Source: Roseomonas sp.
Lineage (GTDB): Bacteria; Pseudomonadota; Alphaproteobacteria; Acetobacterales; Acetobacteraceae
Direction of reading: 5' to 3'
Assembly (NCBI GenBank): GCA_020249435.1
Contig: JADCFQ010000022.1
Location: 1-64,000, forward strand
DNA length: 64,000 bases
Of this stretch, positions 15,259-24,431 are shown one piece after another. Position 1 is the stretch's first letter; the number at the start of each line of letters is the position of its first letter. The position numbers and the translations under genes are program-made. The notes under the pieces were generated by a model that ran no database searches, was not told the DNA's origin, and was given only the letters and a program-made list of their open reading frames with translations.

Positions 15259-16548
15259 TCACACGCTTTCATCTGGCTTGCCCGGCGCTGTTTTCGCCTT
15301 GAAACCGCGCCCTGCCATGACCGCGTCTTCACCAAAGCGCGCGCGCAGGGCCTCCATCGCCTTCCAGCGCGCGGCACGGCGCGGTGCCTCAGGATCGGCC
15401 AAATCGCCGCGATCCGCCTGATCCGCCGGCGCCAGGGGCTGGGCGCCAATGCCAATCAGGCGAAACGCCGTGCCATCGGCTTCCTTCTGCAACAGAGGGC
15501 GCGCGGCGGCGAAAATCACCTCCGGCAAAAGGCTTGGTTCCGCAAGGCGCTGAGACCGGGTGCGGAGCGCAAAATCAGCCGCCTTCAGCTTCAGCACCAC
15601 GCCGCCCGCCGCCAGCCCCTTTTCCTTGAGCCGGCGCGCGAGTTTTTCGCACATCCGCCAAAGCGGTGCCTCAAGCGCCGGCAAAGCCGTGATATCCGTA
15701 TCAAAGGTGGTTTCGGCGCTGATGCTTTTGGTCTCTCGGCTTGGGTTGACCGGGCGGTCATCCTCACCCCGCGCGCGCGCCACCAAGGCCGGGCCATCGG
15801 CGCCGAAGCGCGCCAAGGCAGCGCGGGCATCCAGCGCGGCCAATTGCCCAAGCCGTACAAAGCCTGCCGATGCCAGGCGCTTGGCCATGGCCGGCCCGAC
15901 GCCGGGCAGCACCGCCACCGATTGCGGCGCCAACCAGCCAGCCGCTTCGCCCGCGCCGATCACGGCAAAACCCCTCGGCTTGTCCCGTTCTGCCGCCAAT
16001 TTCGCCATGAGCCGATTGGCCGCCAAGCCCACAGAGACCGTCACCCCCACCTCACGCTCCACGGCCTGGGCGAAGCGCGCCAGAACTGCGGCGGGGGGCG
16101 CGTTATGCAGCGCCTCCGTCCCCCGCAAATCCAGCACCGCCTCATCTATCGAAAGTGGCTGCACCAGGGGCGTGAGGGCTTCCATCATGGCGCGGATGCG
16201 CGCCCCTTCGCGGGCATATTTAGCGATATCGGGTTTGATCACCACCGCATCGGGGCAGGCGGCGCGCGCCTTGAACATGGGCATGGCGCTGCGCACACCC
16301 GATAGCCGCGCGATATAGCAGCACGCCGCCACCACCCCGCGTGTCCCGCCGCCCACAATCACCGGGCGCGTTGCCAATGCCGGCTGGTCGCGCTTTTCGA
16401 CACTGGCATAGAAGGCATCGCAATCAATATGCGCGACGGTCAGGCGGAACAGATCGGGATGGGCGATAACGCGCCTGGAACCACAGGCCGGGCAGCGCGT
16501 GAAATCCTCGGCCGCGTGATGGAAGCAATCGCGGCAAAGTGCCGGCAT
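15259..16548 (-). CDS. dinB: DNA polymerase IV with N-terminal zinc ribbon
   Basis: A 429-residue Y-family polymerase. Cys5, Cys8, Cys19 and Cys22 form an N-terminal CxxC...CxxC zinc finger found in alphaproteobacterial Pol IV. Catalytic acidic residues lie in VAHIDCDAFYASVE and PLSIDEAVLD; VVAACCYIAR and GLAANRLMAKLA are family landmarks, followed by a helix-hairpin-helix and a little-finger domain. It copies past damaged bases. It starts three bases after the small membrane gene, as the third gene of a minus-strand operon with the ROK kinase. No SOS box was seen nearby. Confidence 0.92.
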   Translation of the reverse strand: MPALCRDCFHHAAEDFTRCPACGSRRVIAHPDLFRLTVAHIDCDAFYASVEKRDQPALATRPVIVGGGTRGVVAACCYIARLSGVRSAMPMFKARAACPDAVVIKPDIAKYAREGARIRAMMEALTPLVQPLSIDEAVLDLRGTEALHNAPPAAVLARFAQAVEREVGVTVSVGLAANRLMAKLAAERDKPRGFAVIGAGEAAGWLAPQSVAVLPGVGPAMAKRLASAGFVRLGQLAALDARAALARFGADGPALVARARGEDDRPVNPSRETKSISAETTFDTDITALPALEAPLWRMCEKLARRLKEKGLAAGGVVLKLKAADFALRTRSQRLAEPSLLPEVIFAAARPLLQKEADGTAFRLIGIGAQPLAPADQADRGDLADPEAPRRAARWKAMEALRARFGEDAVMAGRGFKAKTAPGKPDESV

Positions 16549-16551
16549 GGT

Positions 16552-16941
16552 CTAGCGCTTGAGCCAAGGCATGGCGGCAAAACAGGCCAGCAGCACGGCA
16601 TAGATCGCGCCTTCGAAACTTGCGAAATGCGCCAGCCATTGCTCGGGCGAAAGGCCGCGCATCGCACGTGTCATGGCGATTTCCGCGCCAATCAGCAGCA
16701 CCAGGCCAAAGACGCCCATCAGCAGGCGCCCGCCCGATTTCGGCGGAATGCCAAAGCGGCGCGCGATCAGCGGCGTGAAATGAAAAATGGCGGCGAGCAT
16801 GGGGATGGCTTCAAGCGCACTCGCCACCACAACACCAAGGCGCGGCGCCAGCAGCAATTCGCGCGTCGCACCCAGCAAAAAGCCAACCACATAGAGCAGC
16901 AGGAAATAGACCGCCCCCGCCCGGAAACTACGCCTGATCAT
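16552..16941 (-). CDS. four-helix membrane protein, unknown
   Basis: A 129-residue protein with hydrophobic segments near 8-26, 36-55, 74-92 and 108-125, and a conserved-looking polar patch ATRELLLAPRLG. The start at 16941 overlaps the end of the ROK kinase gene. It looks like a small integral membrane protein of a family often left uncharacterised in Acetobacteraceae; I do not recognise a function. A longer reading frame of 253 codons exists but runs antisense to the kinase and is not credible. Confidence 0.65.
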   Translation of the reverse strand: MIRRSFRAGAVYFLLLYVVGFLLGATRELLLAPRLGVVVASALEAIPMLAAIFHFTPLIARRFGIPPKSGGRLLMGVFGLVLLIGAEIAMTRAMRGLSPEQWLAHFASFEGAIYAVLLACFAAMPWLKR

Positions 16942-17828
16942 GGCGCATCCCAAAGCCGCGCAGCGCCAAAAACGCCCGAGGAATCGCCATGCTTCGCCTG
17001 CACCAAGGGCGTGCGTGCCACATCGCCAAAGCCATGCCGCGCCATCAGCCCCGGCACATCGCGATAAAGATGCGCCATATTGGACAGGCCGCCCCCCAGC
17101 ACGATCACATCGGGGTCGAGGATATTGGCAATCATCGCCAAGGCCCGCGCCAGCCGATCCGCATGCCGCGCCAGTGCCGCTTGCGCGCGTTGATCGCCCG
17201 CCGCCGCCCGCGCCGGCAGCGCCGAGGCATCGCGCGCCCCTGCCCCATCGCAATCCGCCGCCAAGGCAGGGCCGGACAGGAAGGTTTCCAGGCAGCCATG
17301 CTGGCCGCACCAACAGCGAGGCCCTGGAAATTCCTCAGGCCGCATCCAAGGCAAGGGCACATGGCCCCATTCGCCACCCGTGCCATTCGGCCCATCCAGA
17401 ATGCGCCCGCCCGAGACAATCCCCGCACCTGTCCCGGTGCCGATGATCACCGCGAAAACGGTGTTGTAGCCAGCGCCTGCGCCATCCGCGGCCTCACTCA
17501 TCGCCAGGCAATTCGCGTCATTGCTGATGCGCACCGCGCGCCCAAGCAAGGCTTCCAGATCCTGCTGAAGCGCGCGGCCATTCAAGGCCTGGGAATTGGC
17601 ATTGCGCACCAGGCCAGTCACGGGGCTGAGGCTGCCGGGAATGCCGATACCGACGCTGCCCTGGGCGCCAAGCCGCGCTTCGGCATCCCGCACCAAATCA
17701 GCGATGGTCGTCAAAACGCCGTCATAGGCTGCGGGACTCGCGCGGCGTTCGCGCAGCCTCACGGCGCCATCATAGCCCAAGGCCACGATTTCCGTCTTGG
17801 TGCCGCCCAGATCAATGCCGAGTTTCAT
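16938..17828 (-). CDS. ROK-family sugar kinase
   Basis: A 296-residue ROK kinase beginning MKLGIDLGGTKTEIVAL, with the ATP phosphate loop DLGGTKTE, GIGIPGSLSP, the substrate region SNDANCLAMSE and the second ATP motif IIGTGTGAGIV. EWGHVPLPW, followed by CWCGQHGCLETF, gives the zinc-binding motif (C-x-C-G-x-x-G-C) of catalytically active ROK kinases such as Mak/NagK/fructokinase. The specific sugar is uncertain. The start at 17828 avoids an upstream TTG. It opens a minus-strand operon with the membrane protein and dinB, and is divergent from the TusA-like gene. Confidence 0.88.
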   Translation of the reverse strand: MKLGIDLGGTKTEIVALGYDGAVRLRERRASPAAYDGVLTTIADLVRDAEARLGAQGSVGIGIPGSLSPVTGLVRNANSQALNGRALQQDLEALLGRAVRISNDANCLAMSEAADGAGAGYNTVFAVIIGTGTGAGIVSGGRILDGPNGTGGEWGHVPLPWMRPEEFPGPRCWCGQHGCLETFLSGPALAADCDGAGARDASALPARAAAGDQRAQAALARHADRLARALAMIANILDPDVIVLGGGLSNMAHLYRDVPGLMARHGFGDVARTPLVQAKHGDSSGVFGAARLWDAP

Positions 17829-17908
17829 GCTATTACTCTTGGTCAAGGCAAGGCAGCGCCGCAAGCCTGAACTGACGGTGACGCGTAAGCCATGGTGGAA
17901 GAGAACGC

Positions 17909-18148
17909 ATGAATGAGACGATTCTGGATGTGAAGGGCCTGACCTGCCCCTTGCCAGTGCTGAAGGCCAATAAGGCGCTGCGCGGCATGGCAGGCGGCGC
18001 GCGGCTGACCGTGTTGGCGACTGACCCTGCCTCGGTTGCGGATTTCAACGCCTTTTGCCGGGAAACCGGCCATGCGCTGCTGGCCTTTTCCGAAGATCAG
18101 GGCAGCTATCGCTTCGTGATCCGCAAGCGCGACGACACAACAGCATGA
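17909..18148 (+). CDS. TusA/SirA-family sulfur carrier
   Basis: A 79-residue protein with the TusA signature DVKGLTCPLPVLKANKAL: Cys13 in the CPxP motif carries persulfide sulfur. Family members feed sulfur to tRNA thiolation, molybdopterin or sulfur oxidation. Its stop overlaps the start of the HDAC-family gene (ATGA), so the two are translationally coupled. Nothing nearby indicates which acceptor it serves. Confidence 0.88.
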   Translation: MNETILDVKGLTCPLPVLKANKALRGMAGGARLTVLATDPASVADFNAFCRETGHALLAFSEDQGSYRFVIRKRDDTTA

Positions 18149-19074
18149 GCGTGCTGATCCTGACCCATGCCGCCTGTGTGGCGCATGATCCGGGGCCGCA
18201 TCACCCGGAATGCCCGGACCGCTGGCGTGCCGTGACGCGCGCCCTGGAAGCGGAAGCCTTCGGCACCCTGCCGCGTGCCGAGGCGCCGCGCGCAACGCGG
18301 GAACAAATCCTGCGCGTGCATCCCGAAGCCTATCTGCAAGCGATTATGGAATCCGCACCCGCCGAGGGTGATCGCGTGGCACTCGATGCCGATACCATCC
18401 TGTCCCATGGCAGCATCGAAGCGGCCTTGCGGAGTGCCGGCGCTGCCGTGGCGGCAGTAGATGCGGTCTGCACCGGCCCGATCCGCCATGCCTTTTGCGC
18501 CACACGCCCGCCTGGTCATCATGCCGAGCCCGCTCGCCCCATGGGGTTTTGCGTCTTTGCCAATGCCGCGATTGCCGCGCGCCATGCCCAGGCTGTGCAT
18601 GGGCTGGCACGCATTGCGGTCGCGGATTTCGATGTGCATCACGGCAATGGCACGCAAGCCTGTTTTGAGGCCGATGAATCTTTGATGCTGGCATCTTCGC
18701 ATCAATGGCCGCTTTATCCGGGCACCGGCGCGCCACAGGAACGGGGTGTCGGCAATATCTTCAACGCGACGCTGCCGCCGGGCGCTGATGGCGCGGCGTT
18801 TCGCGCCGTGTGGGAAAGACTGTTGCTGCCGGCCTTGGATGCCTTCGCGCCTGAATTGCTGATTATCTCGGCGGGGTTTGACGCGCATGTCGCGGACCCT
18901 TTGGCGCAGCTTCGGCTGACGGAAGCGGATTTCGCCTGGATCACGCAAGAACTTTGCGCCTTGGCCGCGCGTCATGCCGAAGGGCGTGTCGTTTCAGTGC
19001 TGGAAGGCGGCTATGATCTTGCGGCGCTTGGCGCTTCGGTGGCCGCGCATGTGCGCGCGCTGATGCTCAATTAA
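18145..19074 (+). CDS. histone-deacetylase-family hydrolase (acetoin-utilisation/polyamine amidohydrolase-like)
   Basis: A 309-residue arginase-deacetylase-fold enzyme. TRPPGHHAEPA carries the two catalytic histidines, VADFDVHHGNGT the zinc-binding Asp and His, and IISAGFDAH the second zinc Asp. The final LEGGYDL is typical of class II HDAC-like proteins in bacteria. Substrates are probably acetylated lysine, acetylpolyamines or related amides. The ATG at 18145 overlaps the TusA-like gene; longer starts would run through that gene out of frame. Confidence 0.88.
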   Translation: MSVLILTHAACVAHDPGPHHPECPDRWRAVTRALEAEAFGTLPRAEAPRATREQILRVHPEAYLQAIMESAPAEGDRVALDADTILSHGSIEAALRSAGAAVAAVDAVCTGPIRHAFCATRPPGHHAEPARPMGFCVFANAAIAARHAQAVHGLARIAVADFDVHHGNGTQACFEADESLMLASSHQWPLYPGTGAPQERGVGNIFNATLPPGADGAAFRAVWERLLLPALDAFAPELLIISAGFDAHVADPLAQLRLTEADFAWITQELCALAARHAEGRVVSVLEGGYDLAALGASVAAHVRALMLN

Positions 19075-19135
19075 CCCTTGCACGGGACTGCCCCGCACCC
19101 CCAAATCGCAACAGCACAAAACAAAGAGGTTCGCC

Positions 19136-20104
19136 ATGCATCGTCGTCATCTTCTCGCTGCCCTGCCTGCTGCGGCGCTCGCCCCGCGCTTTGCCGCTGC
19201 GCAGGAATGGCCGCCAAGCCCGGTGCGCGCCATTGTGCCCTTCGCGCCTGGTTCCGCCACCGATACGGTCGCGCGCGTCTTTACCGAGAAAATGCGCGAA
19301 ACCCTCGGCCAGAATGTGGTGGTGGAAAATCGCGCCGGCGCCAATGGGCTGATCGGGGCGGAAGCCGTCGCCCGCGCCACGCCGGATGGCCTGACCGTGC
19401 TGATCGGCACCAATTCCACCAATGCCGCCGCAGGCGCCCTTTTCAAGCGCGTGCCTTTTGATGTGGAAACCGCCTTCATCCCGGTCTCGACCCTTGGTTC
19501 CGTGCCGCTGCTGGTGGCAGTGCGCGCCGAATCGCGCTGGCAGAATCTGGCCGAATTGCTGGCCGAGGCAAAAACCAAGCCTGAGGGCATTACCTATGCC
19601 TCTGCGTCGTCGTCCCAGCAGGTCTCGACCGAGCTCATGGCGCATATGGCCGGGGTGAAGATGCTCCGCGTGCCCTATCGGTCCTCGCCCTTGGCGGTGC
19701 AGGATTTGCTGGCAGGACGGGTTGATCTTTTCGTGGCCGATCAATTGGTTATCCTGCCGCAGGCGCGCGAGGGGAAGCTGCGCATCCTTGGCATCACCGC
19801 GCCGCAACGTTCCGCCATGCTGCCGGAAATCCCCACCGTGGCGGAAGCCGGCAACCTGCCTGGCTATCAGATCACCGCCTGGTTCGGGCTTTTCGTGCCC
19901 GCCGGTACGCCGCCCCTGGCGGTTTCCCGCCTGAATGCCGCCGTGCGCCGCGCCGGGGAACAGGCCGATTTGCGCGAAAGACTGTCATCGGGCTTCGGGA
20001 TGGTGGTGTCTACCTCCACCCCAGAGGAAGCGGCGGCCTTTGTGAAGGCCGAGACCCAGCGCTGGACCTCGGCCATTCGCACCGCTGGCATCGAACCGGA
20101 ATAG
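19136..20104 (+). CDS. Bug-family (tripartite tricarboxylate) solute-binding protein
   Basis: A 322-residue periplasmic binding protein of the Bug/TctC family with a signal peptide (MHRRHLLAALPAAALAPRFA, cleavage after AAA-Q near 22). Family marks are RAIVPFAPGSATDTVARVF, VVVENRAGANGLIGAEAVA, KRVPFD and PTVAEAGNLPGY. These proteins bind carboxylated compounds for TTT transporters or act in signalling. No TctA/TctB membrane genes are adjacent, so it is an orphan, as is common in this lineage. The ligand is unknown. Confidence 0.9.
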   Translation: MHRRHLLAALPAAALAPRFAAAQEWPPSPVRAIVPFAPGSATDTVARVFTEKMRETLGQNVVVENRAGANGLIGAEAVARATPDGLTVLIGTNSTNAAAGALFKRVPFDVETAFIPVSTLGSVPLLVAVRAESRWQNLAELLAEAKTKPEGITYASASSSQQVSTELMAHMAGVKMLRVPYRSSPLAVQDLLAGRVDLFVADQLVILPQAREGKLRILGITAPQRSAMLPEIPTVAEAGNLPGYQITAWFGLFVPAGTPPLAVSRLNAAVRRAGEQADLRERLSSGFGMVVSTSTPEEAAAFVKAETQRWTSAIRTAGIEPE

Positions 20105-20137
20105 ACTTCTCCACATAAGTAAGGCTAGGCTGACAAT

Positions 20138-20398
20138 ATGGCACGTACATCAACCGAGACAGCGGAGCCGCCGCAATCCGATATCGCCGCCCTTTCCTTC
20201 GAGCAAGCGCTCGCGGAGCTTGAAGGCATTGTGCGGGAATTGGAAAGCGGCAAGGGCGCCTTGGAAGCCTCGGTCACCGCCTATCAGCGCGGTGCGGCGC
20301 TGAAGCGCCATTGTGAGGCGAAGCTCGCGGAAGCGGAGCAGAAAATCCAAGCCATTGTGGATGGGCCAGCCGGGCCATCCTTGCGAGACGTGGAATAG
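20138..20398 (+). CDS. xseB: exodeoxyribonuclease VII small subunit
   Basis: An 86-residue protein with the XseB core SFEQALAELEGIVRELESGK followed by a second helix (ALEASVTAYQRGAALKRHCEAK). It partners XseA to degrade single-stranded DNA. The gene opens the conserved alphaproteobacterial string xseB-ispA-dxs, with eight bases to ispA. No strong ribosome site is visible before the ATG, but the length matches the family. Confidence 0.93.
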   Translation: MARTSTETAEPPQSDIAALSFEQALAELEGIVRELESGKGALEASVTAYQRGAALKRHCEAKLAEAEQKIQAIVDGPAGPSLRDVE

Positions 20399-20406
20399 AG
20401 CGCCGC

Positions 20407-21312
20407 ATGGCTGACCCCGCCCAAGCCCTTGCATCAGCCATGGCAGCGGCGGCTGCCGAAATTGATCGCGCGCTGGATGCGCTGATCCCGCCGCCGGAGG
20501 GCGATGAGGCGCGGCTGTTTGAAGCCATGCGCTACGCCAGCATGGGTGGCGGCAAAAGGCTGCGCGGTTTTCTGGTGCTTGAAGGTGCCGCGCAATTCGG
20601 CGTGGCGCGTGAAGCGGCGTTGCGTGTGGCGTCTGCGATTGAAATGCTGCACGCCTATTCGCTGGTGCATGATGATCTGCCTTGCATGGATGATGATGAT
20701 CTGCGCCGCGGCAAACCCACCGTGCATCGCGCCTTTGATGAAGCGACCGCCGTGCTGGCGGGGGATGCGCTGCAAACGCAAGCCTTTCTGGTATTGAGTG
20801 AGCCGGAAACGCACCCAGACCCTGCCGTGCGGGCGGAGCTTTGTCGCGCCTTGGCGCGGGCAGCTGGTGCGCGCGGCATGTGCGGCGGGCAGATGCTGGA
20901 TATGCTGGCGGAAGAAGCCGGGCGCCCCTTGGAAGAGGCAGAAATTGGCCGGCTGCAATTGCTGAAGACCGGCAAGCTGATTGAATTTTCCGCCGAAGCC
21001 GGCGCCATTCTTGGCAAGGCGCCGATCCAGCTGCGCCACGCGCTTTCCGCCTATGGTCGCGATCTGGGCGCTGCCTTTCAGATTGCCGATGATGTGCTGG
21101 ATGCGACCGCATCCGCCGAGGAAACCGGCAAGCGCACCGGCAAGGATGCCGATGCGGGCAAGGCCACTCTGGTGGGGCTTTTGGGACTTGAACGCGCCAG
21201 GCTGCAAGCGGAACGGCTTGCCGCGCAGGCGCAGGATCATCTGGATGCTTTCGGGGATGCGGCGGCGCATTTGCGCGCGCTTGCGGATTATACCATCGCG
21301 CGGAGAAGCTGA
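20407..21312 (+). CDS. ispA: farnesyl/geranyl diphosphate synthase (polyprenyl synthetase)
   Basis: A 301-residue trans-isoprenyl synthase of IspA size. The first aspartate-rich motif is HDDLPCMDDDDLRRGKPTVH, and the second is FQIADDVLDAT. These bind Mg2+-diphosphate of the allylic and homoallylic substrates. It condenses IPP and DMAPP to farnesyl diphosphate for quinones, hopanoids and carotenoids. It lies between xseB and dxs, ending directly next to dxs. Confidence 0.93.
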   Translation: MADPAQALASAMAAAAAEIDRALDALIPPPEGDEARLFEAMRYASMGGGKRLRGFLVLEGAAQFGVAREAALRVASAIEMLHAYSLVHDDLPCMDDDDLRRGKPTVHRAFDEATAVLAGDALQTQAFLVLSEPETHPDPAVRAELCRALARAAGARGMCGGQMLDMLAEEAGRPLEEAEIGRLQLLKTGKLIEFSAEAGAILGKAPIQLRHALSAYGRDLGAAFQIADDVLDATASAEETGKRTGKDADAGKATLVGLLGLERARLQAERLAAQAQDHLDAFGDAAAHLRALADYTIARRS

Positions 21313-23232
21313 ATGAACCGTCCTGTCACACCGCTGCTGGATCGCGTGACCATTCCCAGCGATTTGCGAAATTTTTCCGGCGATCAATTGAAACGCCTGG
21401 CCGAAGAATTGCGCGCCGAGACGATTGACGCGGTTTCCGTCACCGGCGGGCATCTTGGCGCATCGCTGGGTGTGGTAGAATTGACCGTTGCGGTGCATGC
21501 GATTTTCGACACGCCGCATGATCGGCTAATCTGGGATGTCGGGCACCAAGCCTATCCGCACAAGATTTTGACCGGGCGGCGCGATCGCATTCGCACGCTC
21601 CGCCAGGGCGGCGGGCTTTCCGGTTTCACCAAGCGGAGTGAGAGCGCATACGACCCCTTTGGCGCGGCGCATTCCTCGACCAGCATTTCCGCAGGCCTTG
21701 GCATGGCGATTGGCAGCCAATTGCAGGGCAAGGAACGCAATGTCATTGCCGTGATTGGCGATGGGTCCATGAGTGCCGGCATGGCGTATGAAGCCATGAA
21801 TAATGCCGGCGCATCCAAGGCCAATCTGATTGTCATTCTGAACGATAATGACATGTCCATCGCGCCGCCCGTGGGCGCGATGAGTGCTTATCTGTCCAAG
21901 CTGATTTCATCACGCCCTTTCCTGTCCTTGCGCGATATGATGGCGCGGCTGGCGCGGCGCTTCCCCGCACCTTTGGAACGCGCCGCACGGCGCGCGGATG
22001 AATATGCGCGCGGGTTGCTGACCGGCGGCACGCTGTTTGAAGAACTTGGCTTCTATTACGTGGGGCCAGTGGATGGGCATGATCTGGACCATCTGCTGCC
22101 CATTCTGCGCAATCTGCGGGATCGGGATCAGCAAGGCCCGATCCTGCTGCATGTGGTGACGCAAAAGGGCAAGGGTTACGCGCCGGCGGAATCCTCGCCT
22201 GACAAATATCACGGCGTCGTGAAGTTCAATGTCGTCACCGGCGAACAGGCCAAGGCGCCGCCTGGCCCACCTTCCTTCACCAAGGTCTTCGCCAATGGGC
22301 TGATTGCGGAAGCGGAAGCCGATGACCGCATCGTCGCCATCAATGCCGCCATGCCATCCGGCACCGGGCTTGATTCATTCGCCAAGAAATTCCCGCGCCG
22401 CAGTTTTGATGTCGGCATCGCGGAACAACATGCGGTGACCTTTGCGGCGGGGCTCGCAACCGAGGGCCTCAAGCCATTCTGCGCGATCTATTCAACCTTT
22501 TTGCAGCGCGCCTATGACCAGATCATGCATGATGTGGCGCTGCAATCCCTGCCGGTGCGCTTCGCTATGGACCGCGCCGGGTTGGTCGGTGCGGATGGCG
22601 CGACCCATGCGGGGTCTTTCGATATCGCCTATCTCGGCTGCCTGCCCAATATGGTGCTGATGGCGGCTGCCGATGAGGTGGAGCTGATGCATATGGTCGC
22701 GACCGCCGCCGCGATTGATGATCGGCCTTCCGCGTTTCGCTATCCGCGTGGTGAGGGGTTTGGCCTTGAATTGCCCAAGCGCGGTTCGGTGCTCGATCTC
22801 GGCAAGGGGCGCGTGCTGCGCGAAGGCACTGCGATTGCGATACTGTCCTATGGGGCGCGCTTGCAGGAATGCCTGAAGGCTGCGGATGAATTGGCGACAC
22901 ATGGGCTTTCCTGCACGGTTGCCGATGCGCGCTTTGCCAAGCCCTTGGATACCGCCTTGGTGGAGCGCCTTGCGCGTGAGCATGAGGTGCTGATCACGAT
23001 TGAAGAAGGCTCCATGCTCGGCTTCAGTGGCATTGTCATGCATCATTTGGCGACCCATGGGCTGCTGGATCGCGGGTTGAAGCTGCGCCCCATGTGCCTG
23101 CCGGATGTCTTCATTGATCACGATGCGCCGCGCAAGCAATATGACCAGGCCGGGCTGAATGCGCCGCAGATTGTGGCGACAGCGCTTGCCGCTTTGGGCA
23201 AGGCAGAGATGCACTTGCCCGCGCGGGCGTAA
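21313..23232 (+). CDS. dxs: 1-deoxy-D-xylulose-5-phosphate synthase
   Basis: A 639-residue TPP-dependent transketolase-like enzyme. [18 protein letters not shown] and the [19 protein letters not shown] motif lie in the first third. [17 protein letters not shown] carries the catalytic Glu, and [18 protein letters not shown] follows in the central domain. It joins pyruvate and glyceraldehyde 3-phosphate at the entry of the methylerythritol phosphate pathway. It starts immediately after the ispA stop, so transcription and translation are coupled. Confidence 0.96.
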   Translation: MNRPVTPLLDRVTIPSDLRNFSGDQLKRLAEELRAETIDAVSVTGGHLGASLGVVELTVAVHAIFDTPHDRLIWDVGHQAYPHKILTGRRDRIRTLRQGGGLSGFTKRSESAYDPFGAAHSSTSISAGLGMAIGSQLQGKERNVIAVIGDGSMSAGMAYEAMNNAGASKANLIVILNDNDMSIAPPVGAMSAYLSKLISSRPFLSLRDMMARLARRFPAPLERAARRADEYARGLLTGGTLFEELGFYYVGPVDGHDLDHLLPILRNLRDRDQQGPILLHVVTQKGKGYAPAESSPDKYHGVVKFNVVTGEQAKAPPGPPSFTKVFANGLIAEAEADDRIVAINAAMPSGTGLDSFAKKFPRRSFDVGIAEQHAVTFAAGLATEGLKPFCAIYSTFLQRAYDQIMHDVALQSLPVRFAMDRAGLVGADGATHAGSFDIAYLGCLPNMVLMAAADEVELMHMVATAAAIDDRPSAFRYPRGEGFGLELPKRGSVLDLGKGRVLREGTAIAILSYGARLQECLKAADELATHGLSCTVADARFAKPLDTALVERLAREHEVLITIEEGSMLGFSGIVMHHLATHGLLDRGLKLRPMCLPDVFIDHDAPRKQYDQAGLNAPQIVATALAALGKAEMHLPARA

Positions 23233-23247
23233 CCCCTTCGCCCGCGC

Positions 23248-24312
23248 CTATTCCGCCGCCGGCCGCATCGGGCCGGCGAAGCGCGGTGCCACCTGTTCCA
23301 TGAAAAGGCGGATGGAATTGTTGGTGACCTCGGCGCTCATCGGTCCCAAGCGGAAGGAACAGATCACGCCGCCAACGCCTGTTGCTTCAATCTCCGCCAT
23401 GCGTGCGGCAACTGTGGCGGGCGTGCCGCAGATCAGCGCATGTTCCGGATTGGTGCGGGCGGGCGGCGCGGTTTCCTTTTTCATGATCACGCCCTGTTCA
23501 GCGTAGATTTTCTCGCGCATGGCCTTGCGCTGCGCCTGCATCGCCTCAAAGGCCGGAATCGCGATGCGGCGCGCTTCGTCATCCGTTTCCGCCACCACCA
23601 CATTGCGCCAGACCCAGCTTTCATCGAGGCAATGCGCGATATGCGCCGCATCAAAACCGGCTTCCGCGAGTGCGGCGCGATAGGCCGCGAGGCGCTTTTG
23701 CGTCACTTCCAGCGATTGCACATTCATCAGGAAAGGCAGGCCACGCCGCGCCAGATGCAGCGCGCCATCTTCGCTGGATGCAGCGCGGATCACATAAGGA
23801 TGCGGCTTGGTGAAGGGTACCGGGCGCAGCCTTGGCACATTCAATTCCCAGAACCGGCCCTTGTGCTGAAAACCATCCGGGCTGGTCCAGGCTTTCAGCA
23901 TAATGCCCTCGGCTTCCTCATAGCGTTCCAGCGCTTCTTCCGCCGGAATGCCATAGCCCTGGTATTCATACACGTTATAGGCCGTGCCGCGCCCAAGCCC
24001 GACAATCACGCGCCCGCCGGAGAGATTATCCAACAGCGACATCTGTTCCGCGAGCCGCATCGGGTGATGCAGCGATACCTGCGCCACCGCGAAACCAACT
24101 TTTATGCGCTTGGTGGCTGACAGCACGGCAGCGGCGAAAGTCACCGGGTCCACATAGGCGCAATTGCCATCGAAATGATGTTCGGCGAGCCAGAGCACTT
24201 CCACCCCAAGCTCATCACAGAGCTTCGCTTCCGCGATGCTTTCCGCGATCACGCGATGATCTCCGGCAGGTTCCCGGCTTTCAGGGAAAAGGAAATTGCT
24301 GAAGCGCAGCAT
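23248..24312 (-). CDS. LLM-class flavin-dependent oxidoreductase
   Basis: A 354-residue luciferase-like monooxygenase fold. LGVEVLWLAEHHF and the GRVIVGLGRGTAYNVYEYQGYG region are typical of the LLM flavin class, as is LAEQMSLLDNLSGGRV. It should use reduced flavin from a partner to oxidise an organic substrate, but none can be named. The start at 24312 has GGAGG just upstream, favoured over an ATG at 24324. It is divergent from a Bug-type binding protein, which may carry a related substrate. Confidence 0.85.
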   Translation of the reverse strand: MLRFSNFLFPESREPAGDHRVIAESIAEAKLCDELGVEVLWLAEHHFDGNCAYVDPVTFAAAVLSATKRIKVGFAVAQVSLHHPMRLAEQMSLLDNLSGGRVIVGLGRGTAYNVYEYQGYGIPAEEALERYEEAEGIMLKAWTSPDGFQHKGRFWELNVPRLRPVPFTKPHPYVIRAASSEDGALHLARRGLPFLMNVQSLEVTQKRLAAYRAALAEAGFDAAHIAHCLDESWVWRNVVVAETDDEARRIAIPAFEAMQAQRKAMREKIYAEQGVIMKKETAPPARTNPEHALICGTPATVAARMAEIEATGVGGVICSFRLGPMSAEVTNNSIRLFMEQVAPRFAGPMRPAAE

Positions 24313-24431
24313 GGTGGCCTCCACAGCGGGAATGGGCGAAGGTTAGATCAAGCCCAGCAATGCGCAAGTTTTTTCCTTGCCCAGCGCCCATGGGCCGCGC
24401 TGTAATTCCCTTGAACCAAGGGGGCTTTGGC